From CAYPNF01 sp964411985 (GTDB taxonomy: Bacteria > Verrucomicrobiota > Verrucomicrobiia > Limisphaerales > J093): a stretch of 64,000 nucleotides of DNA. The position numbers and the translations under genes were made by a program. The notes below the pieces were generated by a model that searched no databases, was not told the origin of the DNA, and saw only the letters and a list, made by a program, of their open reading frames with translations. Of this stretch, positions 8,574-16,904 are shown one piece after another (within the stretch, counting starts at the first letter, position 1; every line of letters begins with the position of its first letter). The stretch spans positions 1-64,000 of the forward strand of contig CAYPNF010000040.1 in assembly GCA_964411985.1 (NCBI GenBank), given 5' to 3'.

Positions 8574-9302
8574 TTACCGTCCTTCAGGGAGGCGGTCGGC
8601 CAGTCGGTGAGGGAGGCCAGCGGCAATGATCTTTTTCTGCGTCGTCGCCATGTCGTAGTCCAGTCGGCGCAGCTCAATACTTTGGTCATCCATGTCGTAG
8701 ATGACATAGGTGGCTTTGGGGACGCCGTCGCGGGATTGCCCGATGCTGCCAACGTTGACAAAGTACTTCTTGCCTGGCTCGACCCGGAATTTGGAGTAAG
8801 TGCCGCCGCGGACCATGCTGTCGCGAATGAAAGCGACCGGGACATGGGTGTGGCCAAAAAAACAAACGGCAGTGTTCTGATAGGTGAAGGAAGCTGCGGC
8901 AGCCAGCTTATCGAAAACGTATCCCCACCTTTGCGGGGCATCCATGGTGGCGTGAACAATCGTGAAGCTGGTCACCAGCCTTAGATACTTGAGCTCACGC
9001 AACCACTTGCGGTCGTCTGCGGTCAGTTGACTGCGAGTCCACTGAACCGCCTCCGCCGCAGCAGGGTTGAAGCCTTCCAGGTGCTCGTCAATGGAGCAAT
9101 ACTCATCGTGGTTGCCTTTGACGCATGGCATCCCCATTCCGCGGATGATATCCAGACACTCCTTCGGATTGGCGTTGTAGCCGACGACGTCCCCCAAACA
9201 GGCGTAATGAGTGCACTTCGCATTCTTGGCGTCTTCCAACACCGTCTGCAGCGCCTCAAGATTCGCGTGGATGTCCGCCAGAATCGCAAACTTCATTGCC
9301 AT
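8574..9302 (-). CDS. Calcineurin-like metallophosphoesterase
   Basis: A 242-residue protein with every block of the metallophosphoesterase fold: ADIHANLEAL, CLGDVVGYNANP, VKGNHDEY, an isolated His in IVHATMD, and FFGHTHVPVAF. The LGDVVGYNANPKECLDII pattern is that of the small bacterial phosphodiesterases of the MJ0936/YfcE-like group. It probably binds two divalent metals and hydrolyses a phosphodiester, but the substrate is unknown. The gene is followed closely by GT9 and preceded 9 bp upstream by the acylphosphatase gene, forming a leftward run of at least three genes. Confidence 0.85.
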   Translation of the reverse strand: MAMKFAILADIHANLEALQTVLEDAKNAKCTHYACLGDVVGYNANPKECLDIIRGMGMPCVKGNHDEYCSIDEHLEGFNPAAAEAVQWTRSQLTADDRKWLRELKYLRLVTSFTIVHATMDAPQRWGYVFDKLAAAASFTYQNTAVCFFGHTHVPVAFIRDSMVRGGTYSKFRVEPGKKYFVNVGSIGQSRDGVPKATYVIYDMDDQSIELRRLDYDMATTQKKIIAAGLPHRLADRLPEGR

Positions 9303-9311
9303 GTATTGTCC

Positions 9312-9590
9312 TTAGCCAGCAATTTCAAAACCGCGCATGTCACTTTTCGCCTGCAACCAAGAAATCTCTTCCTGGCGGATCAATGAGCCCAGACCTGACT
9401 CGCGAATCGCCTGCAGGAACTCTTCCAGCTCCTGACGAGTCCCTTCTGCGACAAGTTCGACCCTTCCATCTAGCAGATTTCGCACCAAACCCGTCACATC
9501 AAAGCCGCAAGTGATAGACTTGACGGTGTACCTGAAGCCGACACCCTGAACAGGGCCTGAGTACACGACCTGAACGCGACATCGACTCAT
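9312..9590 (-). CDS. acyP: Acylphosphatase
   Basis: A 92-residue acylphosphatase from the ATG at 9590. The two catalytic elements are visible: Arg in SGPVQGVGFRYTVK (phosphate loop) and Asn in TGLVRNLLDGRVELVAEG. It hydrolyses carboxyl-phosphate bonds of acylphosphates. The frame is open about 100 codons further upstream, but that extension has no acylphosphatase similarity and the normal family length is 90-98 residues, so 9590 is the start. It is the first gene of the leftward run acylphosphatase, phosphoesterase, GT9. Confidence 0.92.
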   Translation of the reverse strand: MSRCRVQVVYSGPVQGVGFRYTVKSITCGFDVTGLVRNLLDGRVELVAEGTRQELEEFLQAIRESGLGSLIRQEEISWLQAKSDMRGFEIAG

Positions 9591-9909
9591 GTTGACTAGC
9601 TTACTACCTGCTTCAGGCAGGTTCACTCCTGCTAGCAAAGCCCTGTACCTAGCTACACGCAAGCATTTTGTGAAGGCGATCGTTTTCCAATTCACGCAGT
9701 CAGCACCGCCTCTTGTTCTCTCTTCGCGGACCGCAGGGTCCTGAGTTGCGCGTTTCTCACCCGGTTTCGACGCGTGCTGTATCCTCCTATGGGCTAATGG
9801 TATAGCACCGGATGATCCCCAGAGGAAAGCGATGAAGGTCGAGTGCGTACCGCACCCGTCCAGCTCGATTCCGTTGGTCCTAAACGTCGTCATGGCCTAA
9901 GCTCACCAG
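9591..9909. other. Intergenic stretch with no recognised feature
   Basis: About 320 nt upstream of the acylphosphatase gene. I see no convincing coding frame, tRNA or strong hairpin. It must hold the promoter of the leftward acylphosphatase run, but no confident -35/-10 pair was identified. Confidence 0.4.
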
Positions 9910-10125
9910 GTGGAAACTGAATCTGCCAATCAGCCCGGGCACGGAGAAGAGCCATCCGTAGCGGCAGGGAATAAGGCAAGAAGGGTCCTGTTTCTGCTCG
10001 TCCTGGGAATCGTGGTGCTGAACCTCATATTGTTCCTGCGGACAATGCGAGAGACAGGCAGCCAGAGTTCGGCGGCACCCGGCTTGCCGCCTGGTTCCTC
10101 TCTCCCAAGCACCAACGGGAAGTAA
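9910..10125 (+). CDS. Small single-pass membrane protein, hypothetical
   Basis: A 71-residue frame starting at a GTG. An acidic N-terminal 20 residues (ETESANQPGHGEEPSVA) is followed by GNKARR, one hydrophobic helix (VLFLLVLGIVVLNLILFL), then RTMRET and a Ser/Pro/Gly-rich tail. The positive residues on both sides of a clean 20-residue helix suggest a real membrane protein rather than a chance frame. No family is recognised and no clear ribosome site is present. The 3' end lies 10 bp from the convergent larA gene. Confidence 0.4.
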   Translation: METESANQPGHGEEPSVAAGNKARRVLFLLVLGIVVLNLILFLRTMRETGSQSSAAPGLPPGSSLPSTNGK

Positions 10126-10135
10126 GGGACGCCTC

Positions 10136-11464
10136 CTAGCTCTCCAGGTAAGGAATTGCGAGCGGCCCTTGCGGTAGCACGGCAACCCTCGATGACTCCC
10201 CGAGGCTTTTCAGAAGTCGATGGACTTCGCGGTGGAGATCCTCAACCGGGCTGAGGTGGAACCGAGCGACCTGGTCGGCAGGGAGGGTGCTGTAGAGCAT
10301 GACCTCCGCTTTCTGCCTCACGTTGATCAGGATTTGAACCTGCCAATCCTCAGGCACAGTGTGGGTGCGTCCGGACAAGGTGTGAGCCAGCCTTTCGACG
10401 CTCGAGGCACTCAGGAGTGTTTTCTCGAAATGACTTCCACCCGGAGCGCCCTGGCTGCATTCGCAGGCTAGCAGGATGATACCCCCCGGCTTCACAATTC
10501 GGGCGGCTGCCGCCATTCCCTTCACCCCCTGGTAGAGATTCTGGTCCAGCGGGAATCCGCTGTTGGAGGTAATCACCAAATCGAACGGGGCTGAAGTGGG
10601 ACACATTGCGGTCCGTTTTACGAAGTCGACTCCCGCCCGGTGTGCTTCCAGAAGGTCGCCGGCGAATAGGCCGGTGATCTCGCGTTCCTCATTCAAGGCG
10701 ACATTCAGCAGAAACAGCGGAGCGACGAGGAGGGCCACGTCGCGCATTTCCTCCCAAATAGGATTCCCCTCTGTGATCGCGAAGGTCGCCAGCGGGTCTG
10801 CAATGTTGCGTGGGCTGTGATTCTCCATGATGGTAGCCAGTCCAGCGACGCCTGGCATGACCCCCTTCGGCCCCCCACTGAAACCTGCAAAAAAGTGGGG
10901 TTCGATGAATCCGGTGATGATCCTCAAGTCCGCCGAGACCAAGTGACGATTCAGCCAGGCGGTTTTGCCGCGAATCTGGCCTGCAGGCAACAGGACGTGT
11001 TCCTCATCACAGTGATGGTTGACCACGCGGTACTTCTCGAGGACCGCTGGGGTCAGCATCTCTGCCAGTTCCAAAGGAGTGTTGGGGCGATGTGTGCCCG
11101 TGCCGTTGAGAAGTGTAATGCGCGACGGTTCAGCCCCAGCCTCTTCGAGGTACTCCAACAGCCAGGGAATCAAACGATGGTTAGGGGTGGCCCGTGTGCT
11201 GTCGGTGAAAACAATACAAATATCGGTTGCAGCAGAAACTTGGGAGCTCAGGGGCGATGCGCCGATGGGGGACTGAAGCGCGGCCCGCAAGGATTGTCGC
11301 TCGTCGCTCAGACCTTGCGTCTTCTGGGGCTCAAACACTGTCGTCTGCTCGGCGGGCAGGCACAGATCCAAATTGCGTTTTCCGTAGGCAATCGAGACAT
11401 TCATGACCAAGTAAGCCGGTGTAGTGGCTGTTTCCAAGACTGGACTCGTCATGTTTGAAGTCAA
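10136..11464 (-). CDS. larA: LarA-family nickel-pincer lactate racemase or related epimerase
   Basis: A 442-residue LarA-family protein. Seen: VFTDSTRATPNH (DxTRPxP substrate motif), LNGTGTHRPN with the conserved His, VVNHHCDEEH, and RIITGFIEPHFFAGFSGGPKGVMPG carrying the His and Lys (about residue 199) that bind and form the nickel pincer nucleotide in LarA. The C-terminal domain has ITSNSGFPLDQNLYQGVKGM and GGIILLACECSQGAPG. The family interconverts 2-hydroxyacid stereoisomers; substrates other than lactate are known. No cofactor genes (larB, larC, larE) lie in this window, so they would have to be elsewhere. An alternative start is 4 codons in (11452). Confidence 0.87.
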   Translation of the reverse strand: MTSNMTSPVLETATTPAYLVMNVSIAYGKRNLDLCLPAEQTTVFEPQKTQGLSDERQSLRAALQSPIGASPLSSQVSAATDICIVFTDSTRATPNHRLIPWLLEYLEEAGAEPSRITLLNGTGTHRPNTPLELAEMLTPAVLEKYRVVNHHCDEEHVLLPAGQIRGKTAWLNRHLVSADLRIITGFIEPHFFAGFSGGPKGVMPGVAGLATIMENHSPRNIADPLATFAITEGNPIWEEMRDVALLVAPLFLLNVALNEEREITGLFAGDLLEAHRAGVDFVKRTAMCPTSAPFDLVITSNSGFPLDQNLYQGVKGMAAAARIVKPGGIILLACECSQGAPGGSHFEKTLLSASSVERLAHTLSGRTHTVPEDWQVQILINVRQKAEVMLYSTLPADQVARFHLSPVEDLHREVHRLLKSLGESSRVAVLPQGPLAIPYLES

Positions 11465-11515
11465 GGTCTTGACGCCTGGAAAGCAGCGTGAGATGACTGT
11501 GTCAGGATATCCATC

Positions 11516-13624
11516 ATGAAGACCTCCACCTCCCTCTGCGCCTTTTCCCTGGCACTCCTGGCTTTTCTATCCTCGCCGCCCGCCGTCAGGGCTGAAGCCG
11601 TTTGGGACCCTGCCGCGGCGAACTACAGCGGAAATCGCGGTTCCACGATCTACGTGTCCAAGCTCGGCGACAATTCGGATGGTAGTTCCTGGGCGAAGGC
11701 GTTTCACACGATCCAGGCCGCTCTTTTGGCGGTACCTGACGGCAAGGGAGGCCATCGGGTGGTGGTGCGTCCTGATACCTACGCCGAAGCCAACCTTTAC
11801 CCGGCTTTCTCAGGGGCGGAAGGGGCCTACAATCTGCTCGTGGGTGACTATGATGGCAGCCTGGGTTCGGGGGCGCAGGGATGGGTGGTTTTGGACTCCG
11901 GGGCACCACTGGAGATCGTGCGTACGAACCCCAAGGCTCCGACCGGCAACCCCACCTTCATGATTCTCAAAGAGGGGGATCCTCAGGGGGAGACGGGCTT
12001 GAAGAGCGTCGACTGGTGGGGGCCATGGCGCTGTGACCCTGACTACTCCGCCGTTATTTGGGATCGTTGGATCTATCGCCGCATCTATTCCACCGGCTCG
12101 GAGGCAGGTTTGGGTTGGGATCTTACCAATCGCAAAGGGGCTCCATTTTCCGCGCTGGTGGAAGACTGTGTCGGGATTGGTCGTTTTGCCGGGGCGTGTG
12201 TGATTGCCCATTCTCCGCGCGAAAAGGAACCGGTCACGTTCCGCCGATGCTATCTGTTGAACATGGACTGGTGGGGCGATGCTGGCGGTGTCTATGTGCG
12301 TGGGGAGAGCCCAGCCATGCCGTCTTCGCCGCACGCCCTCTTCGAGGACTGCACCATCGCCGGCCCGGATAATGCTCTCCAAGCGGGGTATCCTGGAGTG
12401 GACGATCTCTTTACCAGAGTACGCTTCAAGAATTGTCGGCTTATCGTCTTGAACTTTTCTCAACCCCATGGGACCCCCTCCTCGGGAGTGATCTGTTGCG
12501 GCTGCAAAGACGGCAAACAGCTTCATGTGGAACTGGAGGACTGCACGCTTCTGGGATACAAAGTTTTCGGTACGCGCAAGGGTGACATATCCTACCGTCT
12601 TCAGGGCAAAGTCCGCGCCTATGTGCAGTATCGGCAACCAGTGCCTGTGGGATTCGAACGGCTGAGGTTCTGGCCGGTGGAGACCTTTAACAGCCTGATG
12701 CCCTCGTCCTTCTCGCAACCGGTTGGGGTGGGACGCAGCGGCACCCGAGGACGGCCTGAGTTGGTGAAACTTCCTTTCAGCTACGGAGGGGCCATGGAGA
12801 ATAGCCCGGCGGTCTACCAGGGCCGGCTCTTACTCGGCCTGAATTATCGGGATGATACGAAGAACAAAACGGATGAGTACAAGGCGAGCATGCACCTTTT
12901 TCTCAGAGATCTGCAGACCGGGAATCAGGTCGCTCGGTTTGCCGAGGGACATTCGTTTGTCAGCCTCTTCGTGAGGGGCAATGAGCTGAATGCTTTTGCT
13001 TCAGAAGGGAGCGATCACGATTGGTTCCAGAGCATCTACCGGTTCAGCACCACCAACCTTACCGATTGGAAACGGGAACCGGCGATCGAGAAGGAAGGGG
13101 ACGAGCATCTGTTCAACTCCTCCGTTTGTCACGACGAGCAGGGTTATTTGATGGCCTACGAGTCCAATCTGCCGGTCCAATTCTGCTTCCGTTTCGCACG
13201 GTCCAAGGACCTTTCCAATTGGACCAAGATCCCCGGGTTGACCTTTACGGGCGTCAACCGCGAATACAGCGCCTGTCCGGTGATCCGATTCATCGCCCCG
13301 TATTACTACGTGATCTATTTGCACGCAGCTGTCCCAGGCCACGAGGGATGGGTCTCCTTCATGGCTCGTTCGCGCGACCTGGCGACTTGGGAACTGAGTC
13401 CCTGGAATCCGATTCTGGAGGCTGGCAAAGGGGAGGGGATCAACAACTCGGATGTGGACCTGTTTGAGCATGAGGGGCGGACCTACTTGTACTATGCCAC
13501 GGGAGACCAGGCCACCTGGGGCGCCGTTCGGGTGGCCATGTACTCTGGTCCGCTCCAGGAGTTTTACGACCGGCATTTCCCCGCGGGGCAACCCCTGATC
13601 CGGTTTAGCGCTGCCAATCCTTGA
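11516..13624 (+). CDS. Secreted beta-helix plus GH43-like propeller protein
   Basis: A 702-residue exported protein. Residues 1-26 (KTSTSLCAFSLALLAFLSSPPAVRA) are a signal peptide. The first half resembles right-handed beta-helix proteins that act on polysaccharides: STIYVSKLGDNSDGSSWAKAFHTIQAAL, then HRVVVRPDTYAEANLYP and repeated short strands up to about residue 380. The second half (about 415-700) has repeated FSRSKDLSNWTKIPG-like and ARSRDLATWELSPWNP units, plus NNSDVDLFEHEGRTYLYYATGDQ, as in five-bladed GH43/GH32-like propellers. A plant-polysaccharide role is likely, but catalytic residues were not assigned. It is transcribed divergently from larA, 51 bp away. Confidence 0.65.
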   Translation: MKTSTSLCAFSLALLAFLSSPPAVRAEAVWDPAAANYSGNRGSTIYVSKLGDNSDGSSWAKAFHTIQAALLAVPDGKGGHRVVVRPDTYAEANLYPAFSGAEGAYNLLVGDYDGSLGSGAQGWVVLDSGAPLEIVRTNPKAPTGNPTFMILKEGDPQGETGLKSVDWWGPWRCDPDYSAVIWDRWIYRRIYSTGSEAGLGWDLTNRKGAPFSALVEDCVGIGRFAGACVIAHSPREKEPVTFRRCYLLNMDWWGDAGGVYVRGESPAMPSSPHALFEDCTIAGPDNALQAGYPGVDDLFTRVRFKNCRLIVLNFSQPHGTPSSGVICCGCKDGKQLHVELEDCTLLGYKVFGTRKGDISYRLQGKVRAYVQYRQPVPVGFERLRFWPVETFNSLMPSSFSQPVGVGRSGTRGRPELVKLPFSYGGAMENSPAVYQGRLLLGLNYRDDTKNKTDEYKASMHLFLRDLQTGNQVARFAEGHSFVSLFVRGNELNAFASEGSDHDWFQSIYRFSTTNLTDWKREPAIEKEGDEHLFNSSVCHDEQGYLMAYESNLPVQFCFRFARSKDLSNWTKIPGLTFTGVNREYSACPVIRFIAPYYYVIYLHAAVPGHEGWVSFMARSRDLATWELSPWNPILEAGKGEGINNSDVDLFEHEGRTYLYYATGDQATWGAVRVAMYSGPLQEFYDRHFPAGQPLIRFSAANP

Positions 13625-13767
13625 TGGGGCGCCGCTTGCTTCTTGTTGGTTTGAAGGCTCTTGCTGGAGCAAACCCCGATTTTGGCTTGGGTGCGGCAAA
13701 AAAAGACTGGGTTTTCACTTTCTTCGCCCCCCGGGCTCGCTTAGGTTTCCCTCGTTTTGACTGAAAA

Positions 13768-15144
13768 ATGCCCAGTGTTTACATAAAGACCTACGGTTGT
13801 CAGATGAATGAGCGGGATTCAGAGGCCGTAGCTGCTCAATTCCTGGCTCGTGGTTACACCTTGGCCCTCTCGGAGAACGTTGCGGATGTTGTGCTGCTCA
13901 ACACCTGCAGCGTAAGAGATTCCGCGGAGCAGAAAGCCATGGGAAAGATGCTGGCTCTGACCCGCCAGTTTCGCAAACATCGACCCGACGCCGTGCTTGG
14001 TTTTCTGGGGTGTATGGCCCAAAGCCGCGGACAGAGCCTGATCGAACAGATGCCTGGGGTAGATCTGGTTCTTGGCACCCAGAAGTTTCATCGTGCGGTG
14101 GAGTACGTCGACGATCTGCTATCGGGGCGTGCGGCGAGAGTCTGTGATGTCGAGGTGGAGCAGGGGAGCGAAGCAAAGCGCGGGGAGCATCTGCCTGCTG
14201 GGATGGGAAAAGCAAAGGCAGTGACGGCCTATGTCAACATTATGCAGGGCTGCAACCAGCACTGCACTTTCTGCATCGTGCCCCAAACCCGGGGAGAGGA
14301 ACAGAGTCGGTCGATTGACGATGTCGTCCGCGAATGCACTGAGCTTGCGAACAAAGGTGTTAGGGAGATTACATTGCTGGGCCAGATCGTGACCAGCTAT
14401 GGAAAACGGATGATTCCGATCCTGGGTGGCAAATCCCCCTTTGTACAACTTCTGGAGGCGGTGAGCGGAGTGGAGGGTTTGCGGAGGATCCGATTTACCT
14501 CGCCTCATCCAAAGGGGTATGGGGATGATCTGGTGGAGGCCTACGGCAGGCTCCCTTTGCTTTGCGAGAGTGCTCACATTCCTGTACAAAGTGGGAGCAA
14601 CCGGATCCTCAAACTGATGCACCGCGGGCATGATCGGGAACGTTTCTTGGAGATCGTCGCCAAGTTGCGTCAAGTGAAGCCGAACATCGGGATTTCCACC
14701 GACATCATCGTCGGTTTTCCGGGGGAAACGGAGGAGGATTTTGAAGAGAGCCTTGCCTTGGTCCGTGAAGTGGGCTTTGACAGCGCATACGTATTTAAGT
14801 ACTCGCCTCGCAAGGACACGCCTGCTGCTGCCCTCGCCGACCAGGTTCCCGAGGAGACTCGCGAAGTTCGACATCAAAGGCTCTTTCAACTTGTGAATGA
14901 GACAGGGGCCAGGAAATACCAATCCTTGGTGAACCGGGAAGTGGAAGTGCTCGTGGAGGGACCGAGTCGAAAGAACCCCGCTCGCCTGGAAGGTAGAACC
15001 CGGTGCAACAAGATTGTCGTCTTCGAGGGGGCGCAGCGGCATATTGGCGAGGTGATGCGCCTCCGGGTGACGAGGGCGAGTCTGGTGACATTGTATGGTG
15101 ACCCGGCTGTGATTGGCTTGGACGAATCAACTGGTGTTGGTTAA
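13768..15144 (+). CDS. miaB: tRNA-2-methylthio-N6-dimethylallyladenosine synthase
   Basis: A 458-residue methylthiotransferase. The N-terminal UPF0004 domain gives three cluster cysteines (KTYGCQMNERDSE, LLNTCSVRDSAEQKAMG, GFLGCMAQSRG). The radical SAM CxxxCxxC motif is in MQGCNQHCTFCIVPQTRGEEQSR, and the C-terminal TRAM domain includes REVEVLVEGPSRKNPARLEGRT. NTCSVRDSAEQK and PQTRGxExSR are typical of MiaB rather than RimO or MtaB. It adds the 2-methylthio group to i6A37 of tRNAs reading UNN codons using two 4Fe-4S clusters and SAM. Confidence 0.95.
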   Translation: MPSVYIKTYGCQMNERDSEAVAAQFLARGYTLALSENVADVVLLNTCSVRDSAEQKAMGKMLALTRQFRKHRPDAVLGFLGCMAQSRGQSLIEQMPGVDLVLGTQKFHRAVEYVDDLLSGRAARVCDVEVEQGSEAKRGEHLPAGMGKAKAVTAYVNIMQGCNQHCTFCIVPQTRGEEQSRSIDDVVRECTELANKGVREITLLGQIVTSYGKRMIPILGGKSPFVQLLEAVSGVEGLRRIRFTSPHPKGYGDDLVEAYGRLPLLCESAHIPVQSGSNRILKLMHRGHDRERFLEIVAKLRQVKPNIGISTDIIVGFPGETEEDFEESLALVREVGFDSAYVFKYSPRKDTPAAALADQVPEETREVRHQRLFQLVNETGARKYQSLVNREVEVLVEGPSRKNPARLEGRTRCNKIVVFEGAQRHIGEVMRLRVTRASLVTLYGDPAVIGLDESTGVG

Positions 15145-15299
15145 TGTTGTTAAACAACTGCAGGAGAATAAGATAGGCTTTTCTTTTCGGTGAGCTTGCG
15201 TTTCGTTGAGAACGAGTTGCCACGGCAAGAAGTTGCTTTTCTTGTGGAGGTTCGCCATGTTGAAGGCGTTTGGACGGGCGGATTGGCCCTTGGAACATT

Positions 15300-15857
15300 A
15301 TGTCTTTGAATAGTTTGTCGTTGCTTTCGATTCTGCTTGGTGTGGGCTTTGCGGTCCCGCAGGTGTATGGTTTGCTCAAGCCCGCCGCCTACGGCGAGGC
15401 ACTTCGGAAGTTTCCCCGAAGTCAGCCAATCGGGTTTGCACTCATGCTGGCCGGCACGTTGTGGTTCCTCTGGAACGTGAAGACCGATCCGATCGCGGAT
15501 TTTGCCGCCTTCAAACCAGCCATGCTCATCGGCTTCGGGGTGGTGGGGGTGGGGAGTTGCTTCTTTGTGAAGGACTACCTCGCCGTTAGGGGCTTGGCAG
15601 TCGTGGTCCTGCTGGTATCGAAAGTCGTTCTCGACTCCGCTCGTTGGGTGGACACGCAGTGGAGGCTGGTGGTGGTGGTTTGGGCTTATCTTTGGATCGT
15701 ATCGGCCCTGTGGTACTCCATTTCCCCCTGGCGTCTGCGGGACCTGATTCAATACACCACGGCATCCGAGACGCGAACCCGCGTGTTCAGCGCCCTCCGT
15801 TTTGCGCTGGGAATCCTCGTGGCTATCCTCGGTCTGACGGTTTTTCGCCAGACCTAA
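15300..15857 (+). CDS. Integral membrane protein, unknown function
   Basis: A 185-residue very hydrophobic protein with about five predicted membrane helices (around residues 5-22, 42-57, 72-92, 95-115, 125-143, with a last one at 165-180). PVC-type sequence, no catalytic motif recognised. The start at 15300 (ATG) is chosen over an upstream TTG at 15270; neither has a strong ribosome site. It lies between miaB and a GT9 gene, all on the plus strand; the following gene begins within 13 nt of its stop, suggesting a short operon. Confidence 0.65.
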   Translation: MSLNSLSLLSILLGVGFAVPQVYGLLKPAAYGEALRKFPRSQPIGFALMLAGTLWFLWNVKTDPIADFAAFKPAMLIGFGVVGVGSCFFVKDYLAVRGLAVVVLLVSKVVLDSARWVDTQWRLVVVVWAYLWIVSALWYSISPWRLRDLIQYTTASETRTRVFSALRFALGILVAILGLTVFRQT

Positions 15858-15869
15858 ACCCGACCGCTG

Positions 15870-16904
15870 TTGCTGGTGTCAACGGGTTCCCATGGCTCAA
15901 GCAAACCACAGGGACGGATTCTCGTGGTGCGTGGTGGGGCGATTGGGGATTTCGTGCTGACGTTGCCTGTGCTCGCCGCCCTCCGCACTCGTTTTCCGCA
16001 AGCTCGGCTAGAAGTGTTGGGGTACCCTCATATCGCTCAGCTGGCTATGTTGGGGGGCTTCGCGGAGGAAGTGCGCTCCCTTGAGCATCGGTCACTCGCG
16101 ATGTTCTTTGCTCCGGACGCCGACCTTCCTCAGGAGTGGGTCGGTTACTTTCGAACCTTCAGCGTGGTTATTTCCTACCTTTTCGATCCTGACGGCTTCT
16201 TCGAAGGAAACGTGAAGAGATGCTGTGATGCGGTCTATATTGCTGGTTGCCACCGACCCGACGCCAACGGATCCCTTCACGCCACGGACTCCTTGCTGGA
16301 AGCGCTGCAGCGATTGGCCATTCTTGATGCCGATCCTGTGCCGAGGCTGGCAGCGCCGACCCCTCCCGCTGAACCCACTGCCCGGGCGAGCGATTTCCTC
16401 CTCGCCGTGCACCCTGGCAGCGGAAGCATGCAAAAGAACTGGCCTGAGCCCCGCTGGGCGGAACTCCTGACTCGGTTGGCACGCACATCCTCTTGCCGCC
16501 TGCTGCTGGTGGGGGGTGAGGCGGAGGGCGATCGGCTCGAGCGCCTCGCCCATTGCTGGCCTGCCTGCCGATTGGAAATGGCTCGCAGTCTGAACCTCAA
16601 CACCCTCGCATCGCGACTCGCATCGTGTTCTCACTTCATCGGGCATGACTCAGGAATCACGCACCTGGCGGCGGCTTTGGGGCGTCCGGTTCTGGCGCTT
16701 TGGGGCAAGAGTGATGACCAGATATGGAGGCCCCGGGGCGACTCGGTCACCATTCTGAAACCTTCGGGTGGCTTGGAGGCTCTGGCTGTTGAGGACGTCC
16801 TAAGCCAAATCCTCCCATTCCTTACCGTCGGCGAAGACCCTCAAGTCCCGGACGACGGTCTCTGGATCCAGGCGAAAGAGACAATAGGAGGGAACTGCTC
16901 CTGA
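15870..16904 (+). CDS. Glycosyltransferase family 9 protein
   Basis: A 344-residue GT9-like protein. Seen: GRILVVRGGAIGDFVLTLPVLAAL (GT9 N-terminal GDxxxxxP motif), LAVHPGSGSMQKNWPEPRWAELL at the start of the C-terminal domain, and SHFIGHDSGITHLAAALGRPVLALWG, the nucleotide-sugar-binding segment. The likely role is sugar transfer in envelope polysaccharide assembly. The first codon shown is a TTG; a GTG two codons later (15876) is equally possible. The last ~26 residues beyond ILPFL are atypical and overlap the 3' end of the convergent nagA gene by 105 bp. Confidence 0.82.
   Translation: MLVSTGSHGSSKPQGRILVVRGGAIGDFVLTLPVLAALRTRFPQARLEVLGYPHIAQLAMLGGFAEEVRSLEHRSLAMFFAPDADLPQEWVGYFRTFSVVISYLFDPDGFFEGNVKRCCDAVYIAGCHRPDANGSLHATDSLLEALQRLAILDADPVPRLAAPTPPAEPTARASDFLLAVHPGSGSMQKNWPEPRWAELLTRLARTSSCRLLLVGGEAEGDRLERLAHCWPACRLEMARSLNLNTLASRLASCSHFIGHDSGITHLAAALGRPVLALWGKSDDQIWRPRGDSVTILKPSGGLEALAVEDVLSQILPFLTVGEDPQVPDDGLWIQAKETIGGNCS

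Noticed and set aside
9780..9805. tRNA-like stretch (GGGCTAATGGTATAGC)
   Set aside because: It resembles a D-arm only; no acceptor, anticodon or T-arm pairing is present.
13605..13775. Basic Lys/Arg-rich reading frame antisense between the beta-helix protein and miaB (KRGKPKRARGAKKVKTQSFF)
   Set aside because: It has no ATG, GTG or TTG start after the upstream stop and is antisense to the ends of real genes; composition is likely a by-product of the opposite strand.
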